12,031 bases of DNA from Pseudomonadota bacterium (GCA_018827585.1 JAHJXP010000250.1:1-12031), one strand, 5' to 3'; shown: positions 1 through 7,172, counted from the stretch's first letter. Notes: generated from the sequence alone by a model not told the origin. Made by a program: numbers and translations.

Positions 1-151
1 CCCCGGCAATCTCGGCGGAGATCAGCCCGTTGAGGCGCCAGTCCACCAGACCGCAATACCCCCTCGGCGGTCTCTCATCGGAGAAGAATCCGAGAAGCAG
101 GGTGTCAAGGTCCAACGTATCCGGCGACGCTGTGGTTATCTTGATGATCAT
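1..151 (-). CDS. M17-type (leucyl aminopeptidase N-terminal domain) protein, 5' part only
   Basis: Only the first 50 codons are in the window; the gene runs off the left edge. The ATG at 151-149 opens a frame reading MIIKITTASPDTLDLDTLLL and then a stretch with FSDERPPRG and LVDWRLNG. That pattern (two hydrophobic strands, then a DERPxRG and LVDWRLxG signature) matches what I remember of the macro-like N-terminal domain of M17 peptidases, seen downstream of nusB in deltaproteobacteria, often as a protein annotated as M17 family peptidase N-terminal domain. Whether a catalytic metallopeptidase domain follows cannot be seen. The start lies inside nusB, overlapping it by 47 nt in another frame, and AAGG directly abuts the ATG with GGAAT slightly upstream, so translation is probably coupled to nusB. 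No alternative in-frame start is seen just upstream. The family call is recognition from a short fragment. Confidence 0.6.
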   Translation of the reverse strand, partial: MIIKITTASPDTLDLDTLLLGFFSDERPPRGYCGLVDWRLNGLISAEIAG

Positions 152-560
152 CCTTATTCCGAAGCTTTCCGTACAGGGCGTCCAGAATGCCGTTGATAAA
201 TGCCCCCGAATTTTCGGAACCGTAAACCTTCCCGAGGTCGATGGCCTCGTTGAGCGTGACCTTCGGCGGGATATCGTGGCAGAAAAGAAATTCGTAAACT
301 GCCATCCGCAGGATGCTCCTGTCCACGCGGGACATTCTCGCGATGGTCCAGTTTTCGGAACTGTCGCTGATCAAGCGGTCTATCCTCTCCCTGTTGTTCC
401 AGGCGCCTTCGATCAGCAGGGAAGAGAATTTCCTGGCCTCTTCCGGCGCTTCAAAGCTTGCCCAGAATAGCTCGATGGCCTCCGTGAGGGCGATATTCTG
501 AACGTCAAGCGCATAAAGAACCTGGAGGGTGACTTCTCTTGCCTTCCGCCTCTGGTGCAT
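105..560 (-). CDS. nusB: Transcription antitermination factor NusB
   Basis: NusB binds boxA RNA with ribosomal protein S10 (NusE) and helps RNA polymerase read through rRNA operons. The 151-residue product has the normal length and all-helical character. The basic N-terminus (HQRRKAREVTLQVLYALD) is the family's RNA-binding opening. The C-terminal half has the hallmark VDRSILRMAVYEFL and the KVTLNEAIDLGKVYG...FINGILD segments. The ATG is preceded by GAGGG five bases upstream, which supports this start. It lies 54 nt downstream of ribH; a ribH-nusB pair is widespread in bacteria. Its last 47 nt overlap the start of the M17-domain gene. The extreme C-terminus, after about residue 136, is a hydrophilic tail not needed for the fold. 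Confidence 0.96.
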   Translation of the reverse strand: MHQRRKAREVTLQVLYALDVQNIALTEAIELFWASFEAPEEARKFSSLLIEGAWNNRERIDRLISDSSENWTIARMSRVDRSILRMAVYEFLFCHDIPPKVTLNEAIDLGKVYGSENSGAFINGILDALYGKLRNKDDHQDNHSVAGYVGP

Positions 561-614
561 GCATCCCTCGAATTTGGATTGGCCGGTAAGGGAGTTGGAT
601 TACGCCCGGCACTA

Positions 615-1079
615 TTACAGTTTCTTGAAAAGATCAACCATCTCGATGGCCGACATGGCGGCGTCCCAGCCCTTGTTCCCCGCCTTGGCGCCCGCCCGTT
701 CGATCGCCTGCTCGATGGTGTCCGTCGTCAGGACGCCGAAGGCCACCGGCACTTCGGTCTCCAGTCCCACGCCGGCTATCCCCTTGGAGACCTCGGCGCT
801 GATGTACTCAAAGTGCGGCGTTGCGCCCCGGATCACGGCGCCCAGGCAGATCACGGCGTCGAAGCGCCCGCTCTTGGCCAGCTTCTTGGCTGCCAGCGGC
901 AGTTCGAAGGCGCCGGGGACCCGGACGATCAGGATCTCTTTTTCATCGGCACCGGCCCGAGTCAGTGCGTCTACGGCCCCATCGATCAGCCGGCCGCTGA
1001 TGAAGTCGTTGAAGCGGCTGGCCACGATCCCGAACCTCATCCCCTTGGCGATGATTTTTCCCTCGATGATTTTTGGCAT
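615..1079 (-). CDS. ribH: 6,7-dimethyl-8-ribityllumazine synthase (lumazine synthase)
   Basis: This enzyme condenses 5-amino-6-ribitylamino-uracil with 3,4-dihydroxy-2-butanone 4-phosphate to give the lumazine that RibE converts to riboflavin; it usually assembles as a pentamer or 60-mer in the cytoplasm. The 154-residue product is of normal length. Motifs in order: the N-terminal FGIVASRFNDFIS substrate loop, VRVPGAFELPLAA, the CLGAVIRGATPHFEYI block with the conserved active-site His, and PVAFGVLTTDTIEQAIERAG. The frame is open 32 codons further upstream, but those codons lie in the palindromic repeat. AAAGGAG at 1094-1088, eight bases before the ATG at 1079, fixes the start. The gene follows ribBA and precedes nusB. 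Confidence 0.97.
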   Translation of the reverse strand: MPKIIEGKIIAKGMRFGIVASRFNDFISGRLIDGAVDALTRAGADEKEILIVRVPGAFELPLAAKKLAKSGRFDAVICLGAVIRGATPHFEYISAEVSKGIAGVGLETEVPVAFGVLTTDTIEQAIERAGAKAGNKGWDAAMSAIEMVDLFKKL

Positions 1080-1087
1080 TGCCCGTT

Positions 1088-1094
1088 CTCCTTT
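1088..1094 (-). promoter_or_regulatory. Ribosome binding site of ribH
   Basis: AAAGGAG lies eight bases upstream of the ATG at 1079. It decides the ribH start against the longer open frame that begins at 1175 inside the repeat. It sits just outside the lower end of the palindromic element, so the element does not occlude it. Confidence 0.8.
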
Positions 1095-1097
1095 CCC

Positions 1098-1222
1098 GAC
1101 GGCTTCGTAAAAAGCCCGGATGCTGCGTTGCGCTTCACCCTTCGTCGTTGCGGCGTACGCCAAAGTACGCCTCACTCCTCTGGGTTCGCGCGCCTTGCCT
1201 GCGGCCTTTTTACAAAGCCGTC
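1098..1222. repeat. 125-bp palindromic repeat (MITE-like or REP-like), between ribBA and ribH
   Basis: The ends are inverted repeats: 1098-1118 and the complement of 1202-1222 match at 19 of 21 positions, both beginning GACGGCTT and containing GTAAAAAG. At the centre GGCGTAC (1152-1158) and GTACGCC (1165-1171) form a perfect 7-bp stem with a 6-nt loop, and this centre is within two bases of the midpoint of the whole element. The arms between are only partly complementary. The element starts four bases after the ribBA stop codon and ends three bases before the ribH ribosome binding site, so it fills the gap. It has no coding capacity. From memory, similar sequences with a GTAAAAAG end are dispersed in many copies in Syntrophales and related genomes; copy number cannot be judged here. 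No clear target duplication is visible. Confidence 0.75.
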
Positions 1223-1226
1223 ATTG

Positions 1227-2429
1227 TTAGACCTTCAAGATGTGTCCCATCTTTTGCCTTTTCGTCTGGAGGTACTGGATGTTGTTCTTGTTCGGCCGGA
1301 TCTCGATCGGGACGCGCTCGGTAATGGTCAGGCCATATCCCTCGAGGCCGACGATCTTCTTGGGGTTGTTCGTCATCAGGCGCATCTTCCTGACCCCGAT
1401 GTCGGCCAGGATCTGGGCGCCGATCCCGTAATCCCGCAGATCCTCCTTGAAACCGAGGGCGATGTTCGCCTCCACGGTGTCCTTGCCCTGCTCCTGGAGC
1501 TCATAGGCCTTGATCTTGTTGACGAGGCCGATCCCGCGGCCCTCCTGATGCATATAGACGATCACCCCGCGGCCGGCCTCCTCCACCATCCTCATGGCCG
1601 TGTGGATCTGGTCGCCGCAGTCGCAACGCTCGGAGCCGAAGACGTCTCCCGTCAGGCATTCCGAATGGACGCGGACCAGGATCTCGTCCTCCGGCGAGAT
1701 GTCGCCCTTGATGAGGGCCAGGTGCTTCATCTCGTCGACGTCGTTCTCATAGATGATCAGCTTGAATTTGCCGCCGTACTGCGTCGGGATCGTCGCGGTC
1801 GCCACCCGGCGGATCAGGGACTCGTGCTGCATCCGGAAATCGATCAGATCGGCGATCGTGACGATCTTGAGTCCGTGTTCCTTTGCAAAGATCTCCAGGT
1901 CCGGCATACGGGCCATCGTCCCGTTGTCATTCATGATTTCGCAGATGACCCCCGCGGATTTCAGGCCGGAGAGGCGGGCCAGATCGACGGAACCTTCCGT
2001 CTGACCGGTCCTCACAAGGACCCCGCCCTTCTTGGCGCGGATGGGAAAGATGTGCCCGGGGCTGACGAGGTCCTCCGGCTTCGCGCCGTCGGTCACGGCG
2101 GCCATGATCGTCGTTGCCCGGTCCGCCGCCGAGATCCCCGTGGTGACCCCATGTTTTGCCTCAACGGAGACAGTAAAGGCAGTCCCAAAGCGCGAGAGGT
2201 TGTCCCTGACCATCGGCAGAAGGCGGAGATTGTCCGCATGCTCTTCGGTCAAGGTGAGACAGATCAGGCCCCGGCCGTAGCGGGCCATGAAGTTGACCGC
2301 CTCCGGCGTGACAAACTGGGCCGCCATGCAGAGGTCTCCCTCGTTTTCCCGGTCCTCGTCATCGACGAGGATGACCATCCTGCCGTTTTTGATATCGGCG
2401 ATGGCTTCCTTGATGCTGCTGACGCTCAT
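1227..2429 (-). CDS. ribBA: Bifunctional 3,4-dihydroxy-2-butanone-4-phosphate synthase / GTP cyclohydrolase II
   Basis: This fusion supplies both branches of riboflavin synthesis: the N-terminal half (about 1-205) converts ribulose 5-phosphate to dihydroxybutanone phosphate, and the C-terminal half (about 206-400) opens GTP. The butanone-synthase half shows the acidic metal-binding loop DDEDRENEGD, GRGLICL, GVTTGISAADR and PGHIFPIRA. The cyclohydrolase half shows the zinc motif ECLTGDVFGSERCDCGDQ with three cysteines, HQEGRGIGLVNKI, and TNNPKKIVGLEGYGL. One oddity: residue 143 is Gln (codon 2003-2001) in RTGQTEGSVDLA, where E. coli RibB has a catalytic His in GGHTEATIDL. The frame extends 15 codons upstream, but AAGGAG five bases before the ATG at 2429 fixes this start. 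The length of 400 residues is normal. A 6-bp stem-loop (2450-2466) lies upstream; no FMN riboswitch is seen. Confidence 0.96.
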   Translation of the reverse strand: MSVSSIKEAIADIKNGRMVILVDDEDRENEGDLCMAAQFVTPEAVNFMARYGRGLICLTLTEEHADNLRLLPMVRDNLSRFGTAFTVSVEAKHGVTTGISAADRATTIMAAVTDGAKPEDLVSPGHIFPIRAKKGGVLVRTGQTEGSVDLARLSGLKSAGVICEIMNDNGTMARMPDLEIFAKEHGLKIVTIADLIDFRMQHESLIRRVATATIPTQYGGKFKLIIYENDVDEMKHLALIKGDISPEDEILVRVHSECLTGDVFGSERCDCGDQIHTAMRMVEEAGRGVIVYMHQEGRGIGLVNKIKAYELQEQGKDTVEANIALGFKEDLRDYGIGAQILADIGVRKMRLMTNNPKKIVGLEGYGLTITERVPIEIRPNKNNIQYLQTKRQKMGHILKV

Positions 2430-2527
2430 TCTGTCTCCTTGCCGGCCCCCGGCGGTCCTGCCGCCGAACGTCAAAAAATCTCCAAATCGTCCCTACACAA
2501 AGACTGCTTTCCGCTTCAAAACCCCGC

Positions 2528-3205
2528 TCACTTTATGAACCCGTACCGTGCGAGCTTGTCCAGATCGACCCCTCCGGCGGAAACCGCCTTGCCCGCCCCG
2601 GTGTTTTCCGTTTCCTTCCCGGCGAAAATCAGTTTTTCCAGATGCCGGGCCAGGATGTCCGTTTCGATGTTCACGGCATCGGACGCCTTCTTGAATCCCA
2701 GCGTCGTTTCCGCCGCCGTATAAGAGATAATATTAACATAAAACCTGTTTTTTTCACAGCGATTCACGGTCAGGCTGATTCCGTCCACCGCGATCGAACC
2801 TTTGGCGACGATATACCGGTCGAGTTGCGGATCGATCTCGAAGCCGAAAACGACGGATCCCGAACGGGGGGTCTTCTCCAGGATCTTCCCCACACAGTCC
2901 ACATGGCCCAGGACGATGTGTCCCCCGAGGCGGCCCCCGACGCGCAGGGCCGGTTCCAGGTTGACGCGGTCGCCCGCCGTTGCGGTCTTGAGCGTCGTCC
3001 GGGAAAGGGTTTCCGCCGAGACGTCCGCCTGGAAAGCGCCGCCGGCCTTTTGGGTCACGGTCAGACATACTCCGCTGACGGCGATGCTGTCGCCGATCCG
3101 GACTTCCCCCAGATCAAGGGAGGTATCGATCTCCAGCAGGGCGTCCTCCCCCCGGCGCGTCAGGCGCCGGACAATTCCCATTGCGGCAACGATTCCCGTG
3201 AACAC
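2528..3205 (-). CDS. ribE: Riboflavin synthase, alpha chain
   Basis: The enzyme dismutates two molecules of dimethyl-ribityllumazine into riboflavin and the pyrimidine that RibH reuses. The 225-residue protein has the family's two similar lumazine-binding barrels: the first opens MFTGIV and carries GDSIAVSGVCLTV and VNLEPAL; the second (from about residue 98) carries GGHIVLGHVD, GSIAVDGISLTV and VNIETDILARHLEKL. The C-terminal 30 residues are a less conserved tail, making it slightly longer than usual. The start codon is GTG at 3205-3203, with GAGGTG (3215-3210) four bases upstream. The nrdR stop codon lies within that ribosome binding site, so translation should be coupled. In related genomes ribD usually sits at this junction; here it is absent. 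Confidence 0.96.
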   Translation of the reverse strand: MFTGIVAAMGIVRRLTRRGEDALLEIDTSLDLGEVRIGDSIAVSGVCLTVTQKAGGAFQADVSAETLSRTTLKTATAGDRVNLEPALRVGGRLGGHIVLGHVDCVGKILEKTPRSGSVVFGFEIDPQLDRYIVAKGSIAVDGISLTVNRCEKNRFYVNIISYTAAETTLGFKKASDAVNIETDILARHLEKLIFAGKETENTGAGKAVSAGGVDLDKLARYGFIK

Positions 3206-3208
3206 CTT

Positions 3209-3694
3209 TCACCTCTCCTGATTCCCGCCCTCCCCATCCTTCCTGGCATGGAGGAGGTCTTTCAATTCCTCCAAGAAGTCGCTTACATCCCTGAACTGTC
3301 GGTAAACCGACGCGAAGCGGACGTAGGCGACGCCGTCGAGGGCCTGGAGCTCCTGCATGATCTTTTCCCCGATCGCCGAGGTGGGGATCTCCTTCCCCTG
3401 GAATTCCTGGCAGGCGCGCTCGACGTTGTCCACCAGGGCTTCGATGGCGTCCGTGCTGATGGGGCGTTTCTCGCAGGCCTTCTTGATCCCGGCGCGGATC
3501 TTCGTCCGGTCGAAGGGTTCCCGGCGGCCGTCCTTCTTGACGACCGTCGGCAGGACCTCTTCGACGAATTCATATGTGGTGAAGCGCTTGCCGCAGCCCA
3601 GACACTCCCTCCTCCGCCGGATCGCATCGCCGTCCTTGCTGAGCCGGGAGTCGATCACCTTGTTTTCACCGTGGGCGCAGAAGGGACATTTCAT
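3209..3694 (-). CDS. nrdR: Transcriptional repressor NrdR
   Basis: NrdR senses ATP/dATP and represses ribonucleotide reductase genes. The 161-residue product has the normal length. A zinc ribbon is formed by Cys3, Cys6, Cys31 and Cys34 (MKCPFC ... CLGCGKRFTTYE) with the basic run IRRRRE between. An ATP-cone follows at about 49-139, with VVKKDGRREPFDRTKI at its start and VAYVRFASVYRQF at its end. The frame is open further upstream, but homologues begin MKCPFC, and this ATG shares the sequence ATGA with the stop codon of the dCMP deaminase. GAGGT lies about nine bases upstream. The charged C-terminal tail (150-161) is variable in the family. No NrdR box was recognised in the window, so its targets lie elsewhere. 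Confidence 0.97.
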   Translation of the reverse strand: MKCPFCAHGENKVIDSRLSKDGDAIRRRRECLGCGKRFTTYEFVEEVLPTVVKKDGRREPFDRTKIRAGIKKACEKRPISTDAIEALVDNVERACQEFQGKEIPTSAIGEKIMQELQALDGVAYVRFASVYRQFRDVSDFLEELKDLLHARKDGEGGNQER

Positions 3695-4176
3695 CGCCTG
3701 TTTACCTCGATCCCCGCCTCCGCCAGCATCTCTTCGGCAAGAGGGTCGCGGTACTCCCCCCCGACCACGATCCGGACGATGCCGGCGTTGACGATCATCT
3801 TGGCGCAGATGATGCAAGGGCGGTTCGTGCAGTAGAGGGTAGCCCCCTTCACGCTGACGCCGTGCAGCGCCGCCTGGATAATCGCGTTCTGCTCGGCGTG
3901 CAGCCCCCGGCAGAGCTCATGGCGTTCTCCGGAGGGGATGCGGTTCTGCTCCCTGAGGCAGCCGATCTCCATGCAGTGGCGGAGACCCGAAGGGGCGCCG
4001 TTGTAACCTGTGGAAAGGATCCTCCGGTCGCGGACCAGCGCGGCGCCGACGCTGCGCCGCCGGCAGGTGGCGCGTTTGGCCACGAGCCCGACGATATCCA
4101 GGAAATAATCGTCCCAGCCGGGCCGTTCGAACCCCTCGCCGCCGCTCATCCGTTCTTCCTGTCGGTTTTCTTCCAT
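3691..4176 (-). CDS. comEB: Deoxycytidylate (dCMP) deaminase, ComEB family
   Basis: It probably deaminates dCMP to dUMP, the substrate for thymidylate synthesis. The zinc site is clear: HAE (residues 93-95 from this start) and PCIIC (120-124), with the dCMP-deaminase signatures CRRRSVGAALV, TGYNGAPSGL, GERHELCRGLHAEQNAI and GATLYCTNRPC. The start is uncertain. A GTG at 4191 has no ribosome binding site; the ATG at 4176 has GGAG nine bases upstream; the ATG at 4149 has AGGA seven bases upstream and gives a length (152) nearer the family norm. I chose 4176. The stop overlaps the nrdR start as ATGA, and the two genes form a deoxynucleotide pair. RibD's deaminase domain shares this fold, but the motifs here are those of dCMP deaminase. 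Confidence 0.93.
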   Translation of the reverse strand: MEENRQEERMSGGEGFERPGWDDYFLDIVGLVAKRATCRRRSVGAALVRDRRILSTGYNGAPSGLRHCMEIGCLREQNRIPSGERHELCRGLHAEQNAIIQAALHGVSVKGATLYCTNRPCIICAKMIVNAGIVRIVVGGEYRDPLAEEMLAEAGIEVNRR

Positions 4177-4212
4177 CCCTCGGCGCTCCACGGGAAAATT
4201 TCTACAGGTCGT

Positions 4213-5469
4213 CTACCTGTTTTCGCGGATCCTCTCCGGGTAGAGGGGGAATCGGTCGCAAAGGGATTTGACCTCTTCCCGGATCCCCGCCAGACGATGT
4301 TCGTCATGGATATGCATGAGCACGTCAGTGATAAAACCGGCGATCAGCTTGATCTCAGCCTCTTTCATCCCGCGCGTGGTTACGGCAGGCGTGCCGATGC
4401 GGATGCCGCTGGTCACCTGTGAGCCCTTCGTATCGAAGGGGATCTGGTTCTTGTTAATCGTGATGCCCGTCCTGTCCAAGGTCTCCTGGGCCTCCTTACC
4501 CGTGATGCCCAGAGCGGTCAGGTCGATGAGCAGCATATGGTTGTCCGTGCCGCCGGAAACGAGCCGGAAGCCGGCCTTGAGCAGCTCGTCCGCGAGGGTC
4601 TTGGCGTTCTTTACGATCTGGGCCTGGTAACTCCGGAAATCGTCGGTGAGGGCCTCCTTGAGCGCCACCGCCTTGGCGGCGATGATATGCATGAGGGGGC
4701 CGCCCTGCATCCCCGGGAAAATCTTTGCATCCAGGGCAGGACCAAATTCCTGTTTGCACATGATGAGCCCTCCGCGCGGACCCCGCAGGGTCTTGTGGGT
4801 GGTCATCGTTACGAATTCGCAGTTGGGGACGGGTGACGGATGGAGACCCGCGGCGATGAGGCCGCCGATATGGGCGATGTCCGCCAGGACCAGCGCCCCG
4901 ACCTGGTCGGCGATGGTCCTGAACTTCTCGTAGTCGATCCTCCGGGGGTAGGAGCTGGCCCCCGCGACGATGATCTTAGGCCGGTGCCTCTTCGCGAGGG
5001 ATTCCACCTCGTCGAAATCGATGGTCTCGGTCTTGCGGTCCACCCCGTAAAATACCCCGCGATAGAACCGCCCCGAGAAGCTGGCGGGGCTGCCGTGGGA
5101 GAGATGGCCCCCGTGGGAGAGGTTCATCCCCAGGATCGTATCCCCCGGTTCGAGGACAGTGAAATAGACGGCCATGTTGGCCTGCACACCCGCATGCGGC
5201 TGGACGTTCACATGTTCCGCTCCGAAGAGTATCTTGCTCCTTTCGATGGCCAGCCGCTCCACGACGTCGACGTATTCGCACCCCCCGTAGTAGCGGCTGC
5301 TCGGATAGCCCTCGGCGTACTTGTTGGTCATGACGCTGCCCTGGGCCTCCAGGACGGCCTCGCTGACGAAGTTCTCCGAGGCGATCATCTCAAGTTTCCC
5401 GGCCTGTCTCCTTGTTTCCATGAGGATCGCTTCTGCGACCTCCGGGTCGGCCTGCATTAAATAGGACAT
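4213..5469 (-). CDS. glyA: Serine hydroxymethyltransferase
   Basis: This pyridoxal-phosphate enzyme interconverts serine and glycine, loading one-carbon units onto tetrahydrofolate. The 418-residue length is normal. Visible signatures are LEMIASENFVS near the N-terminus, NKYAEGYPSSRYYGGCEYVD, NVQPHAGVQANMAVY, SHGGHLSHG, LVLADIAHIGGLIAAGLHPSP and the cofactor-binding lysine (Lys226) in TMTTHKTLRGPRGG, followed by FPGMQGGPLMH. The ATG at 5469 overlaps the last 13 nt of rpiB, and AAAGGA lies about ten bases upstream; an in-frame ATG at codon 5 has no ribosome binding site. In related genomes rpiB-glyA-dCMP deaminase-nrdR is a recurrent order. Its one-carbon product and the dUMP from the next gene both feed thymidylate synthesis. 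Confidence 0.98.
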   Translation of the reverse strand: MSYLMQADPEVAEAILMETRRQAGKLEMIASENFVSEAVLEAQGSVMTNKYAEGYPSSRYYGGCEYVDVVERLAIERSKILFGAEHVNVQPHAGVQANMAVYFTVLEPGDTILGMNLSHGGHLSHGSPASFSGRFYRGVFYGVDRKTETIDFDEVESLAKRHRPKIIVAGASSYPRRIDYEKFRTIADQVGALVLADIAHIGGLIAAGLHPSPVPNCEFVTMTTHKTLRGPRGGLIMCKQEFGPALDAKIFPGMQGGPLMHIIAAKAVALKEALTDDFRSYQAQIVKNAKTLADELLKAGFRLVSGGTDNHMLLIDLTALGITGKEAQETLDRTGITINKNQIPFDTKGSQVTSGIRIGTPAVTTRGMKEAEIKLIAGFITDVLMHIHDEHRLAGIREEVKSLCDRFPLYPERIRENR

Positions 5470-5927
5470 GAATGCCGTTTCCTTTCAATTTCCATTATCT
5501 TATCGAGACGCTGCTGGTGTCGCTCCCCCTCGAACGGGGTGTCCAGCCACGTGCGGGCGATCGCGCGGGCCGTCTCCGGATCCGTTTTCCTCCCGGCAAG
5601 AACCAGGATATTGGCGTCGTTGTGCATCCGGCTGAGGCGCGCCGTCTCCTCGTCGCGGCAGAGGGCCGCCCTGACGCCGGGGAAACGGTTGGCGACGATC
5701 GACATCCCCACGCCGGAGCCGCAGATGAGGATCCCCCTCGGGAAAATGCCCGCGGCGACCGCTCCGGCCACCTTTGCCGCGAAGTCGGGATAGTCCACGG
5801 CCTGTTCGTTGTCCGTGCCCGCGTCCGTCACGGCAAGCCCCATCTCGACAAGGAAGGGCTTGAGGGTCTCCTTGAGGCGGTAGCCGGCATGATCCGCGCC
5901 GATGATGATCTTTTCTTTCTTCATCAT
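5457..5927 (-). CDS. rpiB: Ribose-5-phosphate isomerase B
   Basis: RpiB interconverts ribose 5-phosphate and ribulose 5-phosphate; the latter is the substrate of the RibBA butanone-synthase half encoded in the same operon. The 156-residue protein shows the LacAB/RpiB family features: IIIGADHAGYRLKE at the N-terminus, the catalytic cysteine (Cys69) in ILICGSGVGMSIVANRFPG, VRAALC, SRMHNDANILVLAGR and FEGERHQQRLDKI. Two adjacent ATGs (5927, 5924) are possible; GAGGA lies seven bases before the first. That site is the end of fabF, whose stop is only 3 nt upstream, so translation is probably coupled. The last 13 nt overlap glyA. A sugar-phosphate isomerase of the LacA/B type is the only close alternative and is unlikely in this context. 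Confidence 0.96.
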   Translation of the reverse strand: MMKKEKIIIGADHAGYRLKETLKPFLVEMGLAVTDAGTDNEQAVDYPDFAAKVAGAVAAGIFPRGILICGSGVGMSIVANRFPGVRAALCRDEETARLSRMHNDANILVLAGRKTDPETARAIARTWLDTPFEGERHQQRLDKIMEIERKRHSCPI

Positions 5928-5930
5928 ACG

Positions 5931-7172
5931 TCATTCCTCGAATTTCTTGAATATCAGCACGGCGTTCACACCGCCGAACCCGAAGGTGTTGGACATGGCG
6001 GTGCGGATTTCCCTTTTTCTCGCCCGGTGGGGGACGTAGTCCAGATCGCAGGCGGGATCCGGGTGGTCCAGATTGATCGTCGGGGGGAGCATCCCCGCGC
6101 CGATCGCCTTGAGGGCCAGGATCGCCTCGATGCCGCCGGTCGCGCCAAGGAGATGGCCGGTCATCGATTTGGTCGAACTGACGGCAAGCCTCCCGGCGTG
6201 TTCCCCGAAGACCGCTTTGATCGCCTCCGTCTCGTAGGCGTCGTTTAATATCGTTGAGGTCCCGTGGGCGTTGATGTAGTCGATCTCCGAGGCGTCCATC
6301 CCCGCATCGCGCAGGGCGGCCCTCATGCACCGGGCGGCCCCTTCATGACCGGCCGGCGGGGCCGCCATGTGAAAGGCGTCGCTCGTGACACCGTAGCCGA
6401 CAAGTTCTCCGTAGATCCGGGCGCCCCTCTCGAGGGCGCGGGGGAGGCATTCCAGGACGACAAGACCGCTGCCCTCGCTGATGACGAAGCCGTCGCGGTC
6501 GCGGTCGAAGGGTCGGCTTGCCTTTTGGGGTTCTTCGTTGCGCGTGGAGATCGCCTGCATGGCGTTAAACCCGGCGACGCACAGCGAAGTCACCGCCGCC
6601 TCCGCCCCGCCGGCGATCATGATGTCGGCATATCCTCCGGCAATGAGGCGGGCGGAATCCCCGATGGAGCAGGTGCTCGAAGCGCAGGCCGTGACGCTGC
6701 AGTTGATCGGTCCCTTCGCCCCGAAGCGGATCGAGACATGGCCGGCGGCGAGATTGGCCAGGACCGCCGGGACGGTGAAGGGTGACATCTTCCTGGGTCC
6801 TCCCGAAAGGACCGCTTCCTTTTCCTTCTCGATGGTGGCCAGTCCCCCGATGGCCGAGCCGACGATCACGCCGGTTCTTTCGGCTTCTGCCGCTCCGATC
6901 GTCAGGCCGGAATCGGCCATGGCCATCTCGGCGGAGGACAGGGCGTAGATGATAAAGTCATCCATGCGGCGCTGCTCCTTTCTGTTGACGTACAGAAGGG
7001 GGTCAAAGCCCTTCAGCTCGCCGGCGATCTTCGTCTCGAAGACCGCGCAGTCGAAGCGGGTGATCCTGCCGATGCCGGAAGAACCCCGGCAGATCCCTTC
7101 CCAGGTCTCCGCGACGGTATTGCCGAGCGGCGTAACGGCGCCCATGCCCGTGATTACTACCCTTCTTTTCAA
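5931..7172 (-). CDS. fabF: Beta-ketoacyl-ACP synthase II
   Basis: FabF condenses malonyl-ACP with acyl-ACP in fatty-acid elongation. The 413-residue product has the thiolase fold and the full Cys-His-His triad at the E. coli positions: Cys163 in SVTACASSTCSIGD, His303 in NAHGTSTILND and His340 in KSMTGHLLGATGG. Other landmarks are the N-terminal RVVITGMGAVTPLG, RPFDRDRDGFVISEG and the C-terminal SNTFGFGGVNAVLIF. Residue 168, after the catalytic Cys, is a second Cys where E. coli FabF has His; I do not know whether this matters. The start is TTG at 7172-7170 directly behind an in-frame TAG, with a strong AAGGAGG nine bases upstream. It follows acpP after 80 nt that contain a stem-loop, and its stop lies 3 nt before rpiB. 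Confidence 0.98.
   Translation of the reverse strand: MKRRVVITGMGAVTPLGNTVAETWEGICRGSSGIGRITRFDCAVFETKIAGELKGFDPLLYVNRKEQRRMDDFIIYALSSAEMAMADSGLTIGAAEAERTGVIVGSAIGGLATIEKEKEAVLSGGPRKMSPFTVPAVLANLAAGHVSIRFGAKGPINCSVTACASSTCSIGDSARLIAGGYADIMIAGGAEAAVTSLCVAGFNAMQAISTRNEEPQKASRPFDRDRDGFVISEGSGLVVLECLPRALERGARIYGELVGYGVTSDAFHMAAPPAGHEGAARCMRAALRDAGMDASEIDYINAHGTSTILNDAYETEAIKAVFGEHAGRLAVSSTKSMTGHLLGATGGIEAILALKAIGAGMLPPTINLDHPDPACDLDYVPHRARKREIRTAMSNTFGFGGVNAVLIFKKFEE

Noticed and set aside
1080..1175. A longer ribH start, 32 codons upstream
   Set aside because: The extension is encoded by the palindromic repeat, lacks lumazine synthase similarity, and a strong ribosome binding site precedes the internal ATG.
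2430..2527. Possible FMN riboswitch or terminator before ribBA
   Set aside because: Only a 6-bp stem-loop (2450-2466) is present; the conserved FMN riboswitch sequence blocks are not seen, and no U-tract follows the stem.
555..2723. A 722-codon open frame on the plus strand opposite ribH, ribBA and the end of ribE
   Set aside because: It is antisense to genes with unmistakable family motifs, has no recognisable domain, and is explained by the GC-rich third-position bias of the minus-strand genes.
2642..3835. A 397-codon open frame on the plus strand opposite ribE, nrdR and the deaminase gene
   Set aside because: It spans three well-identified minus-strand genes and their junctions and has no recognisable protein pattern.
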